Origin: Pseudarthrobacter sp. C4D7
GTDB lineage: Bacteria; Actinomycetota; Actinomycetes; Actinomycetales; Micrococcaceae
Direction: 5' to 3'
DNA: 64,000 nt
Assembly (NCBI RefSeq): GCF_013359725.1
Contig: NZ_JABFMW010000010.1
Span: forward strand, 1 to 64,000
Positions 42,893-52,104 of the stretch are shown piece by piece. The notes under the pieces are model-generated. The model was given only the letters and a program-made list of their open reading frames with translations. It searched no databases and was not told the DNA's origin. Each line of letters opens with the position of its first letter. The stretch's first letter is position 1. The position numbers and the translations under genes are program-made.

Positions 42893-43552
42893 ATGGCCGG
42901 ACTGACCGCCCCACTGCTGGGACTGGAAAAGAAAAGCCTGCGCGAGCAGGCACTCTCGGCTCTGCGGACCGCCATCACCAGTGGTGAGCTGGAACCGGGC
43001 CGGCACCTGGTGGAAACCGAATTGTCCGAAATGCTCCAGATCAGCCGCGGCACGCTCCGCGAAGCCCTGCGCCAGCTGGAACAGGAGGGCCTGCTGTCCG
43101 CCGGCCCCCGCGGACGCCTGTCCGTGCGTCACCTGGACGAGAAGGAAATCCGGGATATCTACGCTGTCCGGGCCGCGCTGGAATCCCTCGCCGCCCGCTC
43201 TCTCTGCGAACTCCCGGACCGGCAGCACGTCACAGAGTCGCTGCACAAAGCCATCGACGCCATGACGGCAGCCACCACCGGCACCCTGGAGGAACGCATC
43301 GAGTCCGACCTCGAGTTCCACCGCACCCTCTGCCGGCTTACGGGCAACGAAACCCTGCTCCACTCCTGGGAATCGCTGGAGGGCTCCATCCGGATGTCCA
43401 TCATGTTCGCGGGCCTGGAAAAGGGCGTCAGCAACATGAGCGTTGACCGCCACAAGGACATCGTGGGCGCTATCGACACCGGGGACGCCACCTTGGCCCG
43501 AAAGACCATCCTGGAACACATGGACACCGCCGCGGCCAACCTGGTGGCGTAG
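42893..43552 (+). CDS. GntR-family regulator (FadR/FCD subfamily)
   Basis: 219 residues. The N-terminal winged helix has LVETELSEMLQISRGTLREALRQLEQEGLL (about residues 38-67). The C-terminal FCD ligand domain is all-helical with metal/ligand residues in DLEFHRTLCRLTGN and VDRHKDIVGAI. The ATG at 42893 follows GAGGA at 9 nt. The dyads upstream of itself and between the divergent operons are its probable targets. FCD effectors are usually carboxylic acids or sugar acids, in line with the MHS-type carrier. Confidence 0.92.
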   Translation: MAGLTAPLLGLEKKSLREQALSALRTAITSGELEPGRHLVETELSEMLQISRGTLREALRQLEQEGLLSAGPRGRLSVRHLDEKEIRDIYAVRAALESLAARSLCELPDRQHVTESLHKAIDAMTAATTGTLEERIESDLEFHRTLCRLTGNETLLHSWESLEGSIRMSIMFAGLEKGVSNMSVDRHKDIVGAIDTGDATLARKTILEHMDTAAANLVA

Positions 43553-43643
43553 CCCATCGGGCCCGTACATCCGGGAATCCTCCCGCCCTCCCGGCCGTTA
43601 ACTTACTGCGCGGTAAATAACCGCGGCGTAATCGAGGGACGGT

Positions 43644-44093
43644 ATGACCGCAAAGTTTGTGTCAGTTGAGGACGACGCCGGTAAGGTCACCCGGTACGCC
43701 CGCCACGACAATGGCGGCGGGCTCATCGCGCCGGGAGCCAAGGTTGCGGACAGCGCCCGCATTGGACCCATGACCTACATTGAACATGGCGCCGAGGTGG
43801 GTGCCGGGTGCCTGATCGGCCACGGCAGCTGGATTGACCGTGGCGCCATCATCGGTGACCGCACGGTGATCGGTGACGGCGTACGCATCGGCCGGGGGAC
43901 GGTTATTGGCAACCGCGTCCACATCGGCAGCCATTCGCGGATCGGGTCCAGTGTCCTGGTTGAGCATGGCGTGCACCTGGATTCGGACAGTACCGTGCCG
44001 GACGGCAGCGAAGTCCTTGCCGGCGCCCATTCCCGCCTTGCCAGGGCGAAGCGCCGGCCACACCGGAAAACACGGGGCGGCCTGGCCGCCTAG
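43644..44093 (+). CDS. Left-handed beta-helix (hexapeptide repeat) protein
   Basis: 149 residues. From about residue 28 to 125 the sequence is continuous hexapeptide repeats of the [LIV]-G-x-x-x-x type (SARIGPMTYIEHGAEVGAG, TVIGDGVRIGRGTVIGNRV). The tail is basic (RLARAKRRPHRKTRGG). The fold is that of acyltransferases and gamma-carbonic anhydrases, but the zinc or CoA residues cannot be fixed here. It stands alone, convergent with the LacI gene (37-bp gap). Confidence 0.82.
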   Translation: MTAKFVSVEDDAGKVTRYARHDNGGGLIAPGAKVADSARIGPMTYIEHGAEVGAGCLIGHGSWIDRGAIIGDRTVIGDGVRIGRGTVIGNRVHIGSHSRIGSSVLVEHGVHLDSDSTVPDGSEVLAGAHSRLARAKRRPHRKTRGGLAA

Positions 44094-44130
44094 GCCCGCC
44101 GCCGGGCAGCCACCCGCCGTTTCCGACGTG

Positions 44131-45183
44131 CTACGCCACGGAGCTTCCGCGCACCACCAGTTCCGCAGGATAGATGACTGGTTCCGGCAGCTCCCCGGGA
44201 TTCGCGATGGCGTCCACCAGGAGCTTTCCGGCCGCGGCCGCGATGTCCGCCATGGGATGGGCAACCGTGGTGAGCCCCAGGCCGTTTGCCGCCTGGATGG
44301 AGTGGTTGTCGAAGCCCACCACCGCCACCTCGTCCGGTACCCGCCGCCCCTTCCCGCGAAGAGTGTCCACGACGCCGAGCGCCATAAGGTCTGATGCGGC
44401 GAATATTCCGTCCACATCGGGGGCCTCCGCCAGCAGCCGGGCCGCAGCATCGGCGCCGCCCGCCGTCGTGAAGTCCCCGTGGATGACCGGTCCGGGCTGG
44501 AGGCCCGCTTCCCGGAGTCCCTGCAGCCAGCCCTGCAGGCGGTCGACGGCGGCCGTCATGTCAGTGGGTCCGGCAATGGTTGCCAGTTTGCTGCGCCCGG
44601 CGCCGGACAGGTGCCGCGCCGCCAGCCGGCCGCCCTCGAAATTGTCCAGGTCCACGTAAGGGATCCCGGATTCCGTGTCCCACGGCCTGCCGATGAAGAC
44701 GGTGGGCAGTCCGGTGGCGCCCAGGGACTCCACCCAGTCATCGGCGCGGTGGTGGGAGACCACGATCGCGCCGTCAACGTGGCCGCCGCGCAGGTAGCGG
44801 ATGGTCCGCGCCGAGTCGTCCCCGGCCCGGGACATGAGCAGGACCAGCTGCAGGTCCGTCTCGCGGAGTGCTTCATTGACGCCCATGATCACCGCGGCGA
44901 AGTACGGGTCCATCATCACCCGGGCGTCAGGTTCGGGGATCACCAGCGCCACGGATCCGGCGCGCCGGGTGACCAGGCTCCGGGCAGCACGGTTGGGCGT
45001 GTAGCCCAGCGCCACGATTGCGGCGTCAACGGCAGCCTGTGCCTGCGCGCTCACCTTGGACCCGCCGTTGATGGCACGGGAAGCGGTGGAGCGGGACACC
45101 CCGGCTGCCAACGCCAGGTCCTCCAGCGTAGGACTGGGGCGCCCTGCCGCTGCCGGGGCAGGGCGGCTGGAGTTTGCGTTCAT
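44131..45183 (-). CDS. LacI-family regulator of the beta-glucan locus (CelR-like)
   Basis: 350 residues. The HTH is TLEDLALAAGVSRSTASRAIN with hinge GYTPNRAARSLV. A periplasmic-binding-protein-like effector domain follows (VALVIPEPDARVMMDPYFAAVI, GIFAASDLMALGVVDTL). It is last in the operon binding protein, permease, permease, GH1, lacI, with a 1-bp overlap with GH1 (TAATG). Three copies of the dyad GGGAGCGCTCCC, the operator known for CelR of Thermobifida fusca, lie at 49961-50085. Repression relieved by a beta-glucan disaccharide is the likely mode, inferred from that match. Confidence 0.9.
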   Translation of the reverse strand: MNANSSRPAPAAAGRPSPTLEDLALAAGVSRSTASRAINGGSKVSAQAQAAVDAAIVALGYTPNRAARSLVTRRAGSVALVIPEPDARVMMDPYFAAVIMGVNEALRETDLQLVLLMSRAGDDSARTIRYLRGGHVDGAIVVSHHRADDWVESLGATGLPTVFIGRPWDTESGIPYVDLDNFEGGRLAARHLSGAGRSKLATIAGPTDMTAAVDRLQGWLQGLREAGLQPGPVIHGDFTTAGGADAAARLLAEAPDVDGIFAASDLMALGVVDTLRGKGRRVPDEVAVVGFDNHSIQAANGLGLTTVAHPMADIAAAAGKLLVDAIANPGELPEPVIYPAELVVRGSSVA

Positions 45184-46667
45184 TACACCGACAATACGAC
45201 ACCCCGGGCCGGCGGCGGGACGGGGCTGCTGCCCGCAGGAAGGGCGTTGCCGGATGCCACCGATGAGTACCACAGCGCGCTCGCTTTCGGAATCCTTTCC
45301 TGGGTGCGGTAGTCCACCCGGACCAGGCCAAAACGCTGGTGGTAGCCGAAGGACCACTCGAAGTTGTCCAGCAGTGACCACGCGAGGTAGCCGCGGACAT
45401 CCACGCCGTCCGCAATGGCCCGGTGCACGGCGTCAAGATGGGCGGCGAAGAAGCCCAGCCGGTCCTGGTCGTCCACGAACCCTGTGGCATCGGGCACGTC
45501 GTCGTAGGCTGCGCCGTTCTCGGTGATGTAGATCGGGATTCCGGCCGGTCCCGTGTACTCGGTGTGGAGTCGGTTGAGCAGGCGCCGGAGTCCTTCGGGC
45601 TGCACCTCCCAGCCCATTCCCGTGACAGGAAGGCCCCGGCGGACCGACCTGGCGCCGTCGGCCGCCACGAACGGCGATGCCACTGCGCGGGTTGCCTGCC
45701 CGGGGACCGATGTGGTTTCCGGGGCCGCCTGTTCCTGTGCCCCTGCCGGATCCTTGGTGAGCGATTCGCCGTGGTAGTAGTTGACGCCCAGGAGGTCCAG
45801 CGGCGTGGCAATCAGCTCAAGGTCGCCGTCCTGCACCAGGTCCGCCATTCCCAGGTGCGCCACGTCCGCCAGGACGTCGGCCGGGTATTCACCGCGGAAC
45901 AGCGGGTCAAGGAAGATCCGGTTGAACTGCCCGTCAATCCGCCTCGCTGCATCACGGTCGCTTTCGCTGCCGGGATCCCTCGGGTCGGCGACTGTCAGGT
46001 TCAGGGTGATGCCCAGGGAGGCCTCCGTATCCCGGCGGCGGAGCTCCGCCGCTGCCAGGCCGTGGCCGAGCAGGAGGTGGTGCGCCGCAGCCAGGGCGGC
46101 CCGGGGTTCCTGCCGGCCCGGAGCGTGGATTCCTGCCGCGTAACCCAGGAACGCCGAGCACCACGGTTCGTTGAGGGTGGTCCAGATGCGGACCCTGTTC
46201 CCCAGCACGCTGTGCATAAGTGCCGCGTAGTCGGCGAAGCGGTAGGCGGTGTCCCGGTTGGCCCACCCGCCGTTGTCTTCCAGGGCCTGGGGCAGGTCCC
46301 AGTGGTAGAGGGTCAGCCACGGGGTGATGCCGGCAGCCAGCAGCTCATCCACCAGCCGGGAGTAGAAGGCGATTCCGTCGGGATTGGGGGTGACGCCGTC
46401 AGGCATGCAGCGGGCCCAGGAGGTGGAGAACCGGTAGGCCTTCATGTTCAGCCGGCCCATGAGCGCCACGTCCTGCCGGTAGCGCCGGTAGTGGTCGCAG
46501 GCCGTGTCCCCGTTGTGGCCATCCGCCACGGCCCCGGGGAGCCGGGCGAACACATCCCAGATGGAGTCCCCCCGGCCTTCGGCGTGTGCTGCGCCCTCGA
46601 TTTGGTAGGCAGCTGTTGCCGTCCCCCAGAGGAAGTCCTCCGGAAACGGACGTTGGGTGGAACTCAT
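45183..46667 (-). CDS. Glycoside hydrolase family 1 beta-glucosidase
   Basis: 494 residues, a full GH1 enzyme: FLWGTATAAYQIEGAA, acid/base Glu167 in TLNEPWC, nucleophile Glu383 in YITENG, and LLDNFEWSFGYHQRFGL. It is cytoplasmic. It is co-translated with the second permease (ATGA overlap) and the regulator. It would hydrolyse the disaccharides imported by the adjacent ABC system, cellobiose or laminaribiose; the GH55 gene next door makes laminarin products attractive. Confidence 0.94.
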   Translation of the reverse strand: MSSTQRPFPEDFLWGTATAAYQIEGAAHAEGRGDSIWDVFARLPGAVADGHNGDTACDHYRRYRQDVALMGRLNMKAYRFSTSWARCMPDGVTPNPDGIAFYSRLVDELLAAGITPWLTLYHWDLPQALEDNGGWANRDTAYRFADYAALMHSVLGNRVRIWTTLNEPWCSAFLGYAAGIHAPGRQEPRAALAAAHHLLLGHGLAAAELRRRDTEASLGITLNLTVADPRDPGSESDRDAARRIDGQFNRIFLDPLFRGEYPADVLADVAHLGMADLVQDGDLELIATPLDLLGVNYYHGESLTKDPAGAQEQAAPETTSVPGQATRAVASPFVAADGARSVRRGLPVTGMGWEVQPEGLRRLLNRLHTEYTGPAGIPIYITENGAAYDDVPDATGFVDDQDRLGFFAAHLDAVHRAIADGVDVRGYLAWSLLDNFEWSFGYHQRFGLVRVDYRTQERIPKASALWYSSVASGNALPAGSSPVPPPARGVVLSV

Positions 46668-47575
46668 CCTTTGACTGCTCCTTGCATGATTCCGGATACG
46701 AGTTGACGGCCTGCGGCAATGAACAGCAGCAGGAGCGGGACGGTGGCCAGGACGGCGCCGGCCAGGACCACGGAGTAGTCCACGAAGTGGGCGGCCTGCA
46801 GCAGCTGCAGGGCCACCGGGAGGGTGGGGTTGGAGGGGTCAAGGACAATGAATGGCCAGAAGAAGTTGGTCCAGGTGGCCACGAAAGTGAACAGCGCCAG
46901 CATGGCGGCCGCCGGGCGCGCTGCCGGAAAACCGATGTGCAGGAACGTCTGGATCATCGAGGCGCCGTCCATCCGGGCGGCCTCGATCAGCTCGTCCGGC
47001 AGGGCGTCCCGAAGGTACTGCGTCATCCAGAACACCCCGAACGCCGTCACGAGGCCGGGGATGATGACCGCCCACAGGGAGCCCGTCCACCCCAGTTTGG
47101 ACATCACGATGAACAACGGGACCACGCCCAGCTGGGTGGGGACCGCCATGGTGGCGATCACGAACACCAGCAGGGCCCTGCTGCCGCGGAAGCGGAGCTT
47201 GGCAAAGGCGAACCCCGCCAGCGTGGAAAAGACGACGACGGATGCGGCCGTCACGCCAGAAACGATCAGGCTGTTGCCCATCGCCTTCCAGAACGGGATG
47301 CTGTCGAAGACCTTGGCCGCATTGGCCAGGAAGTTCCCGCCGGGAAGCAGCGGGATGCCCCGGCTGAGGAAGGTGTTGTCATGGCTGCCCACCAGGAACG
47401 ACCAGTACAGCGGAAAGATCGAGGCAAGAAGCACGGCACCGAGGAAGCCATAGGTGGGGAAGCCCGGGCGGCGGCCTGCGCCGAAGCCTGCCGGGCGGTT
47501 GCCGCCGCCGCGCCGGGCCGCTGCCCTGGCCGCACCTTTGCCGGCAGTCTGTTCGATCATGGGAATGGAGCTCAC
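46664..47575 (-). CDS. Carbohydrate ABC transporter permease (MalG type)
   Basis: 303 residues and six spans. The permease EAA-loop is in LPDELIEAARMDGASMIQTF, and the end is VSGIMQGAVKG, as in CUT1-family sugar permeases. The GTG at 47575 is chosen because it overlaps the previous stop by 4 bp and has AGGAAGG upstream; the ATG at 47560 is an alternative. Confidence 0.93.
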   Translation of the reverse strand: MSSIPMIEQTAGKGAARAAARRGGGNRPAGFGAGRRPGFPTYGFLGAVLLASIFPLYWSFLVGSHDNTFLSRGIPLLPGGNFLANAAKVFDSIPFWKAMGNSLIVSGVTAASVVVFSTLAGFAFAKLRFRGSRALLVFVIATMAVPTQLGVVPLFIVMSKLGWTGSLWAVIIPGLVTAFGVFWMTQYLRDALPDELIEAARMDGASMIQTFLHIGFPAARPAAAMLALFTFVATWTNFFWPFIVLDPSNPTLPVALQLLQAAHFVDYSVVLAGAVLATVPLLLLFIAAGRQLVSGIMQGAVKG

Positions 47576-48567
47576 TTGCGGCCTTCCTGGCTGGCAATGC
47601 GTTTGGTGATGACGAAGTTGAGCAGGGCAATCAGGACGATGATCAGGAAGAGCAGCCACGCCACCGCGGAGGCCCTGCCGAAGTTGCGCTGGCCCCAGCC
47701 GAGCTCCCAGATGTACATGGTCAGCGTTTGCCACTGGCGGTCCGCGCCGCCCAGGCCGGACTGGTCAAAGACCCGGGGTTCATCGAAAATCTGGAGGCCG
47801 CCGATGGTTGAGGTGATCACCACGAAAATGATGGTGGGGCGAAGCATGGGTACTGTCACGGAGAAGAACTGCCGCAGCCTGCCGGCGCCGTCGATCGTGG
47901 CCGCTTCAAACACGTCCCGCGGAATCGCCTGCATGGCAGCGAGGAATATCAGGGCGTTGTAGCCCGTCCAGCGGAAGTTCACCATGGTGGCTATGGCGGC
48001 ATGGCTTGCCACCGGGTCGGAGTGCCACCGGACCGGGTCAAGCCCAAGCGCCTTCAACATCTCGTTGATCAGCCCGAACTGGTCGGCAAAGAGGTTGTTG
48101 AAGATCAGCCCCACCGCCACGGGGGCCACCACGAACGGCACCAGCACCCCCATCCGCCAGAACGTCCTTGCCCGCAGGTTCGCATCCAGCACCGCAGCGA
48201 CCACCAAGGCCGCCACCACCTGGGGAACGGAGGAGAGGATGAAGATGCTGAAGGTGTTGCCCACAGCGTTCCAGAAGTACGGCTGGGCCACCACGAAGGC
48301 GTAGTTTTCCAGTCCCGTGAACTTTCCCTGCCCGCCGATGAGGTTCCAGTTATGCAGTGAAACCCAGGCCGTGTACACCAGCGGGAAAAGGCCAGTGACG
48401 GCGAACAGCAGGAAGAAGGGAGAGATGTAGAGGTACGGGGACAGCTTGACGTCCCATCTGGAAACCTGCTGCGAGAACGCGAGGCGCCGGACGTTTCCGC
48501 CGTCGCGCCCCGCGCCGGGGCTGGGGCTGGGACCTGCCTCGGGCGTGACCCGGTCGGTGACTGCCAT
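47572..48567 (-). CDS. Carbohydrate ABC transporter permease (MalF type)
   Basis: 331 residues and six spans. It starts with a Pro-rich cytoplasmic tail, then LSPYLYISPFFLLFAVTGLFPLVYT. The EAA loop is in IPRDVFEAATIDGAGRLRQFF. It pairs with the MalG-type permease; the start is 2 bp past the binding-protein stop. No dedicated ATPase is encoded, so a shared MsiK-like ATPase elsewhere in the genome is expected, as is usual for CUT1 systems in actinobacteria. Confidence 0.93.
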   Translation of the reverse strand: MAVTDRVTPEAGPSPSPGAGRDGGNVRRLAFSQQVSRWDVKLSPYLYISPFFLLFAVTGLFPLVYTAWVSLHNWNLIGGQGKFTGLENYAFVVAQPYFWNAVGNTFSIFILSSVPQVVAALVVAAVLDANLRARTFWRMGVLVPFVVAPVAVGLIFNNLFADQFGLINEMLKALGLDPVRWHSDPVASHAAIATMVNFRWTGYNALIFLAAMQAIPRDVFEAATIDGAGRLRQFFSVTVPMLRPTIIFVVITSTIGGLQIFDEPRVFDQSGLGGADRQWQTLTMYIWELGWGQRNFGRASAVAWLLFLIIVLIALLNFVITKRIASQEGRK

Positions 48568-48569
48568 GC

Positions 48570-49862
48570 CTAGAGGGACGTCACTGCGGTGACGAACTTG
48601 TCCCAGGAGGACGCGGCGTCGTCCGACTTGTCAACGTCCACCCGGGTGAGGGCCTGCTGCATGGCGTCGTTGATGGCGAAGTACTTGGTTCCCTTGAAGG
48701 GCGTGACATCAACGGCCTTGGCCCGCTCGGCGAAGATTTCGCCGGTGGGGGCGCCGTTGAAGAACTTGCTCGTCTGGCCCAGCAGCTCGCTGCTTTCCAG
48801 CGCCTCCTTCTGGCTGGGGAAGGTGCCCTTGGCGGTGAACGCCTTGATCTGCTGCTCAGGGGCAGTCAACCATGCGGCCAGCTTTTTGGCTTCGGCCTGG
48901 TGCGCTCCCTGGGTGGGAACGGTCAGGTAGGACCCGCCCCAGTTTCCGCCACCGCCGGGGAAGACGTTGGCCACATCCCAGCCGGTGACCCCGGCTGCGT
49001 TGCCCTCGATCACCCCGAGCATCCAGCCCGGGCAAAGCGTGGTGGCGAAGGCGCCGGTCTGGAAACCGGAGGCCCAGTCATCGCTCCACTGCTTGAGGTG
49101 CGCGGACAAGCCGTCCTCGGTGGAGGCTTTCAGGACCTGCTTGTAGGTGTCCTTGACCTGCTGGTTCTCCGTGGCGATGACGGAACCGTCTTCCTCCTCA
49201 TAGACCTTTTCCAGCTGGTTGCTCATGCCCTGGTAGATGGCCCCGGCGGAGTCGAACCAGGCGGAACCGGGGTTTGCGGCCTTGAACTTCTTTCCGGCGT
49301 CGAAGTAGCTGTCCCAGGAGGTGCCCAGCATTTTGGCCACCTCGCCACGCTCGGTGGGCAGGCCGGCCTTCTTGAGGAGTTCGGAGTTGTAGCAGACGGC
49401 CTCGGGGCCGGAGTCTGTCCCGTAGCCAAGCAGCTTGCCGTCCGCGGTGGTGGCAGCCTGGGCCTTCCAATCCAGCCAGCGCCCTTCAACTGCGGGGTCG
49501 GCCAGGTCCGCGAAGCGGTCAGGATACTGCAGCAGTTCGGGAAGCCAGTCCACTTCCACGGCCTCGATATCGGACAGGCCCGAGCCTGCGGCGAGGCGCG
49601 TCGTGAGGTTGTCACGTGCCTCGTTGGTGGTCGCGGCCTTCTTGTGCTGGATGGTCACATTGGGGTTCTGTGCTTCGTACTCCTTGAAGAGCGCTTCGTA
49701 GCCAAACTCGTTGAACGTGCCGACGGTGAGCGTGACAGCCTCTGACCCGGTGGCGCCGTTCACATCTGACTTCCCGGGCGATGAGGAACCGCACGCCGTG
49801 AGCGACAGGGCAAGGCATGCGGCAGCGGCCGAAAGCACGGAGAGCTTGCTGGGGTTTTTCAC
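48570..49862 (-). CDS. Sugar ABC transporter substrate-binding lipoprotein (SBP_bac_1)
   Basis: 430 residues. The lipobox is LTAC at about residues 21-24 after a short signal. The mature part follows the MalE-like fold (TVGTFNEFGYEALFKEYEAQ, then VEVDWLPELLQYPDRFADL and GYGTDSGPEAVCYNSELLKK). It starts with GTG at 49862 behind GAAGGAG. It is first in the ABC/GH1/lacI operon, and the CelR-type dyads 99-223 bp upstream should control it. The ligand is probably a beta-glucan disaccharide or oligosaccharide. Confidence 0.93.
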   Translation of the reverse strand: MKNPSKLSVLSAAAACLALSLTACGSSSPGKSDVNGATGSEAVTLTVGTFNEFGYEALFKEYEAQNPNVTIQHKKAATTNEARDNLTTRLAAGSGLSDIEAVEVDWLPELLQYPDRFADLADPAVEGRWLDWKAQAATTADGKLLGYGTDSGPEAVCYNSELLKKAGLPTERGEVAKMLGTSWDSYFDAGKKFKAANPGSAWFDSAGAIYQGMSNQLEKVYEEEDGSVIATENQQVKDTYKQVLKASTEDGLSAHLKQWSDDWASGFQTGAFATTLCPGWMLGVIEGNAAGVTGWDVANVFPGGGGNWGGSYLTVPTQGAHQAEAKKLAAWLTAPEQQIKAFTAKGTFPSQKEALESSELLGQTSKFFNGAPTGEIFAERAKAVDVTPFKGTKYFAINDAMQQALTRVDVDKSDDAASSWDKFVTAVTSL

Positions 49863-49960
49863 AGGGGGAAGACTCCTTCGTCAGGGTGCCCATGGGGCCG
49901 CGTGCGCGGCCGGGGCTAGGGAGGTAATGGAGCGGCCGGCTGGCCGATGGACGGCTTTAG

Positions 49961-49974
49961 TGGGAGCGCTCTCA
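49961..49974 (-). promoter_or_regulatory. LacI/CelR-type operator, TGGGAGCGCTCTCA
   Basis: One mismatch from the perfect dyad TGGGAGCGCTCCCA. It is the site nearest the ABC operon. A consensus -35 TTGACA for that operon lies at 50008-50003 on the minus strand, so the operator sits just past the expected -10. Confidence 0.75.
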
Positions 49975-50015
49975 CCACATGGTGTCCCACCTCACAATGT
50001 CTTGTCAAGAAAATT

Positions 50016-50029
50016 TAGGAGCGCTCCCA
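50016..50029. promoter_or_regulatory. LacI/CelR-type operator, TAGGAGCGCTCCCA
   Basis: The central GGAGCGCTCC is perfect. It lies in the middle of the divergent region, so it can serve both the ABC operon and the GH55 gene. Confidence 0.8.
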
Positions 50030-50071
50030 CCACTCTTGCCGGGTCCTGCAGGCGGTGTTACGCTTCCCCGA

Positions 50072-50085
50072 CGGGAGCGCTCCCA
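50072..50085 (+). promoter_or_regulatory. LacI/CelR-type operator, CGGGAGCGCTCCCA
   Basis: A perfect 12-bp core, 70 bp upstream of the GH55 start codon, which is a natural place for repression of that gene. Confidence 0.8.
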
Positions 50086-50155
50086 CCACCTGATCCCAGC
50101 CTTCGGCCAGCAGCCGCCAATGGGTCATCCAGCCCCACCACTGACAGGACCAGCA

Positions 50156-52075
50156 ATGCCGCTATCCTTACGCCCTGATTCGCCCAGCCCCCTTTCGCCG
50201 CAGCGCCGGCACCACCCCGGCACCATTGCCGCAAGCACCGCCCTCCTCATCGGACTTGCCATCGCCGGCGGGACAGCGCCGGCGCAGGCGGCGCCTGCCG
50301 TGAAACCCGGAGTCCAGGCTCCGGCTTCACCGCCCCCGGCACCGGCGCAGCAAAACCCGTTCGGGTCAAACACCTACGTCTTCGACCCCAGCATGCCGGT
50401 AGCCCAAATCCAGGCCACGGTGGACGCCATTGCGGCGCAGCAGGTGGATGACGAAATGGGGACCAAGCGCTACTCCCTGCTGTTCAAGCCCGGCACCTAC
50501 GGCACCCCCGAAGAGCCGCTGATTGTCCAGGTGGGCTACTCCACGGAAGTGGCCGGGCTGGGTGCTGCACCCACCGACGTCACCATCAACGGACACGTCG
50601 ACGTCTACAACCGCTGCCTTACCGCTGACAACTGCATCGCCCTGAACAACTTCTGGCGGTCCCTGTCCAACCTCACCATCAACGTCACCGGCCTCGAAGG
50701 CTGCCGCAGCTCGGCAAACTTCTGGGCAGCCTCCCAGGCCTCACCGATGCGCCGGGTCAACATCACCGGCGGCAACCTCTCCCTGATGGACTACTGCACC
50801 GCCGGACCGCAGTACGCCAGTGGCGGTTTTATTGCGGACTCCAAGACCGGAGCGGTCATCAACGGCTCCCAGCAGCAGTACCTGGTGCGCGACAGCAGCA
50901 TAGGCAGCTGGTCCAACGGCGTCTGGAACCAGGTGTTCTCGGGCGTCAACGGCGCACCTGCGGATTCCTTCCCGGACCCGCCGTACACCACCCTGGACAC
51001 GACTCCCATCAGCCGGGAGAAGCCCTACCCGACCGTGGACCCCGCAGGGCAATACAGCGTGTTCGTTCCCTCCGTCCGCCAGGACTCAGCAGGAACCACA
51101 TGGGAGTACGGTCCCACCCAAGGCCGCAGCATCCCGCTGGCGGAGTTCTACATCGCCAAGCCCGGCGATTCGGTGCAGGCCATCAACACCCAGCTGGCCC
51201 GCGGAAAGAACCTCATCCTGACCCCCGGGGTCTACGACGTTGACCGCAGCATCGAGGTCAAGAGGGCCGGAACCGTGGTGCTCGGCCTGGGCATGGCAAC
51301 ACTTACCGCCGTGAACGGATCAGTTCCCCTGACGGTGGCGGATGTGCCGGGAGTGGACATCGCGGCCGTCACGGTGGACGCAGGCGAGGTCAACTCCCCC
51401 GCGCTCATGCGCGTCGGCAAGGCCATCCCGGGCGCAGGGGGCGGACCGGCCAACTCTGCCGTCCACAGTGATCCCGCCAACCCCACCACGCTCCACGATG
51501 TCTTTTTCCGCATCGGCGGCCCCCATGTGGGCAAGGCCTCGGTCAGCCTGGAAGTCAACAGCGACAACGTCCTCCTGGACCACATCTGGGCCTGGCGCGC
51601 AGATCACGGCAACGGAGTGGGGTGGGACACCAACACCGGCAGGAACGGCGTGATTGTCAACGGCAACAACGTCACCGCCACCGGTCTCTTCGTGGAGCAT
51701 TACCAGCAGTACAACGTCATCTGGAACGGCGAAAACGGCAGGACCGTCTTCTTTCAGAATGAACTGCCTTACGACGCCCCCAACCAGGCCGCATGGCAGC
51801 ACGACGGAGTCCTGGGCTGGGCCGGCTACAAGGTAGCGGACCCGGTCAAGACCCACGAACTGTGGGGCGGCGGAAGCTACGTGTACAACAACGTGGACCC
51901 CACCATCCACGCCACCCGCGGCTTTGAGGTGCCGGTGACGCCGGGCGTGACGCTGCACAGCCTGCTGACGGTGAACCTTGGCGCCGGGACATTGGACCAC
52001 GTGGTCAATGACACCGGAGCCCCGGTGTCCACCGACGCCGTCGGTATTCCCAGCTACGTGGCCGACTTCGGCTGA
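50156..52075 (+). CDS. Secreted exo-beta-1,3-glucanase, GH55-like
   Basis: 639 residues. The Sec-type signal (about residues 1-46) ends in APAQAAPA and is followed by a Pro-rich linker. The body is a two-part right-handed beta-helix with segments such as TYVFDPSMPVAQIQATVDAI, FKPGTYGTPEEPLIVQVGY, FIADSKTGAVINGSQQQYL, GKNLILTPGVYDVDRSIEVK and NVIWNGENGRTVFFQNELPY. I recognise the set from actinobacterial GH55 laminarinases, often mislabelled adenylyl cyclase in databases. It releases glucose or short products from beta-1,3-glucan outside the cell. Control by the adjacent CelR-type operators fits. Confidence 0.8.
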   Translation: MPLSLRPDSPSPLSPQRRHHPGTIAASTALLIGLAIAGGTAPAQAAPAVKPGVQAPASPPPAPAQQNPFGSNTYVFDPSMPVAQIQATVDAIAAQQVDDEMGTKRYSLLFKPGTYGTPEEPLIVQVGYSTEVAGLGAAPTDVTINGHVDVYNRCLTADNCIALNNFWRSLSNLTINVTGLEGCRSSANFWAASQASPMRRVNITGGNLSLMDYCTAGPQYASGGFIADSKTGAVINGSQQQYLVRDSSIGSWSNGVWNQVFSGVNGAPADSFPDPPYTTLDTTPISREKPYPTVDPAGQYSVFVPSVRQDSAGTTWEYGPTQGRSIPLAEFYIAKPGDSVQAINTQLARGKNLILTPGVYDVDRSIEVKRAGTVVLGLGMATLTAVNGSVPLTVADVPGVDIAAVTVDAGEVNSPALMRVGKAIPGAGGGPANSAVHSDPANPTTLHDVFFRIGGPHVGKASVSLEVNSDNVLLDHIWAWRADHGNGVGWDTNTGRNGVIVNGNNVTATGLFVEHYQQYNVIWNGENGRTVFFQNELPYDAPNQAAWQHDGVLGWAGYKVADPVKTHELWGGGSYVYNNVDPTIHATRGFEVPVTPGVTLHSLLTVNLGAGTLDHVVNDTGAPVSTDAVGIPSYVADFG

Positions 52076-52104
52076 CGCTGTCCGGGCTCACCAAGCCAGG
52101 GACA

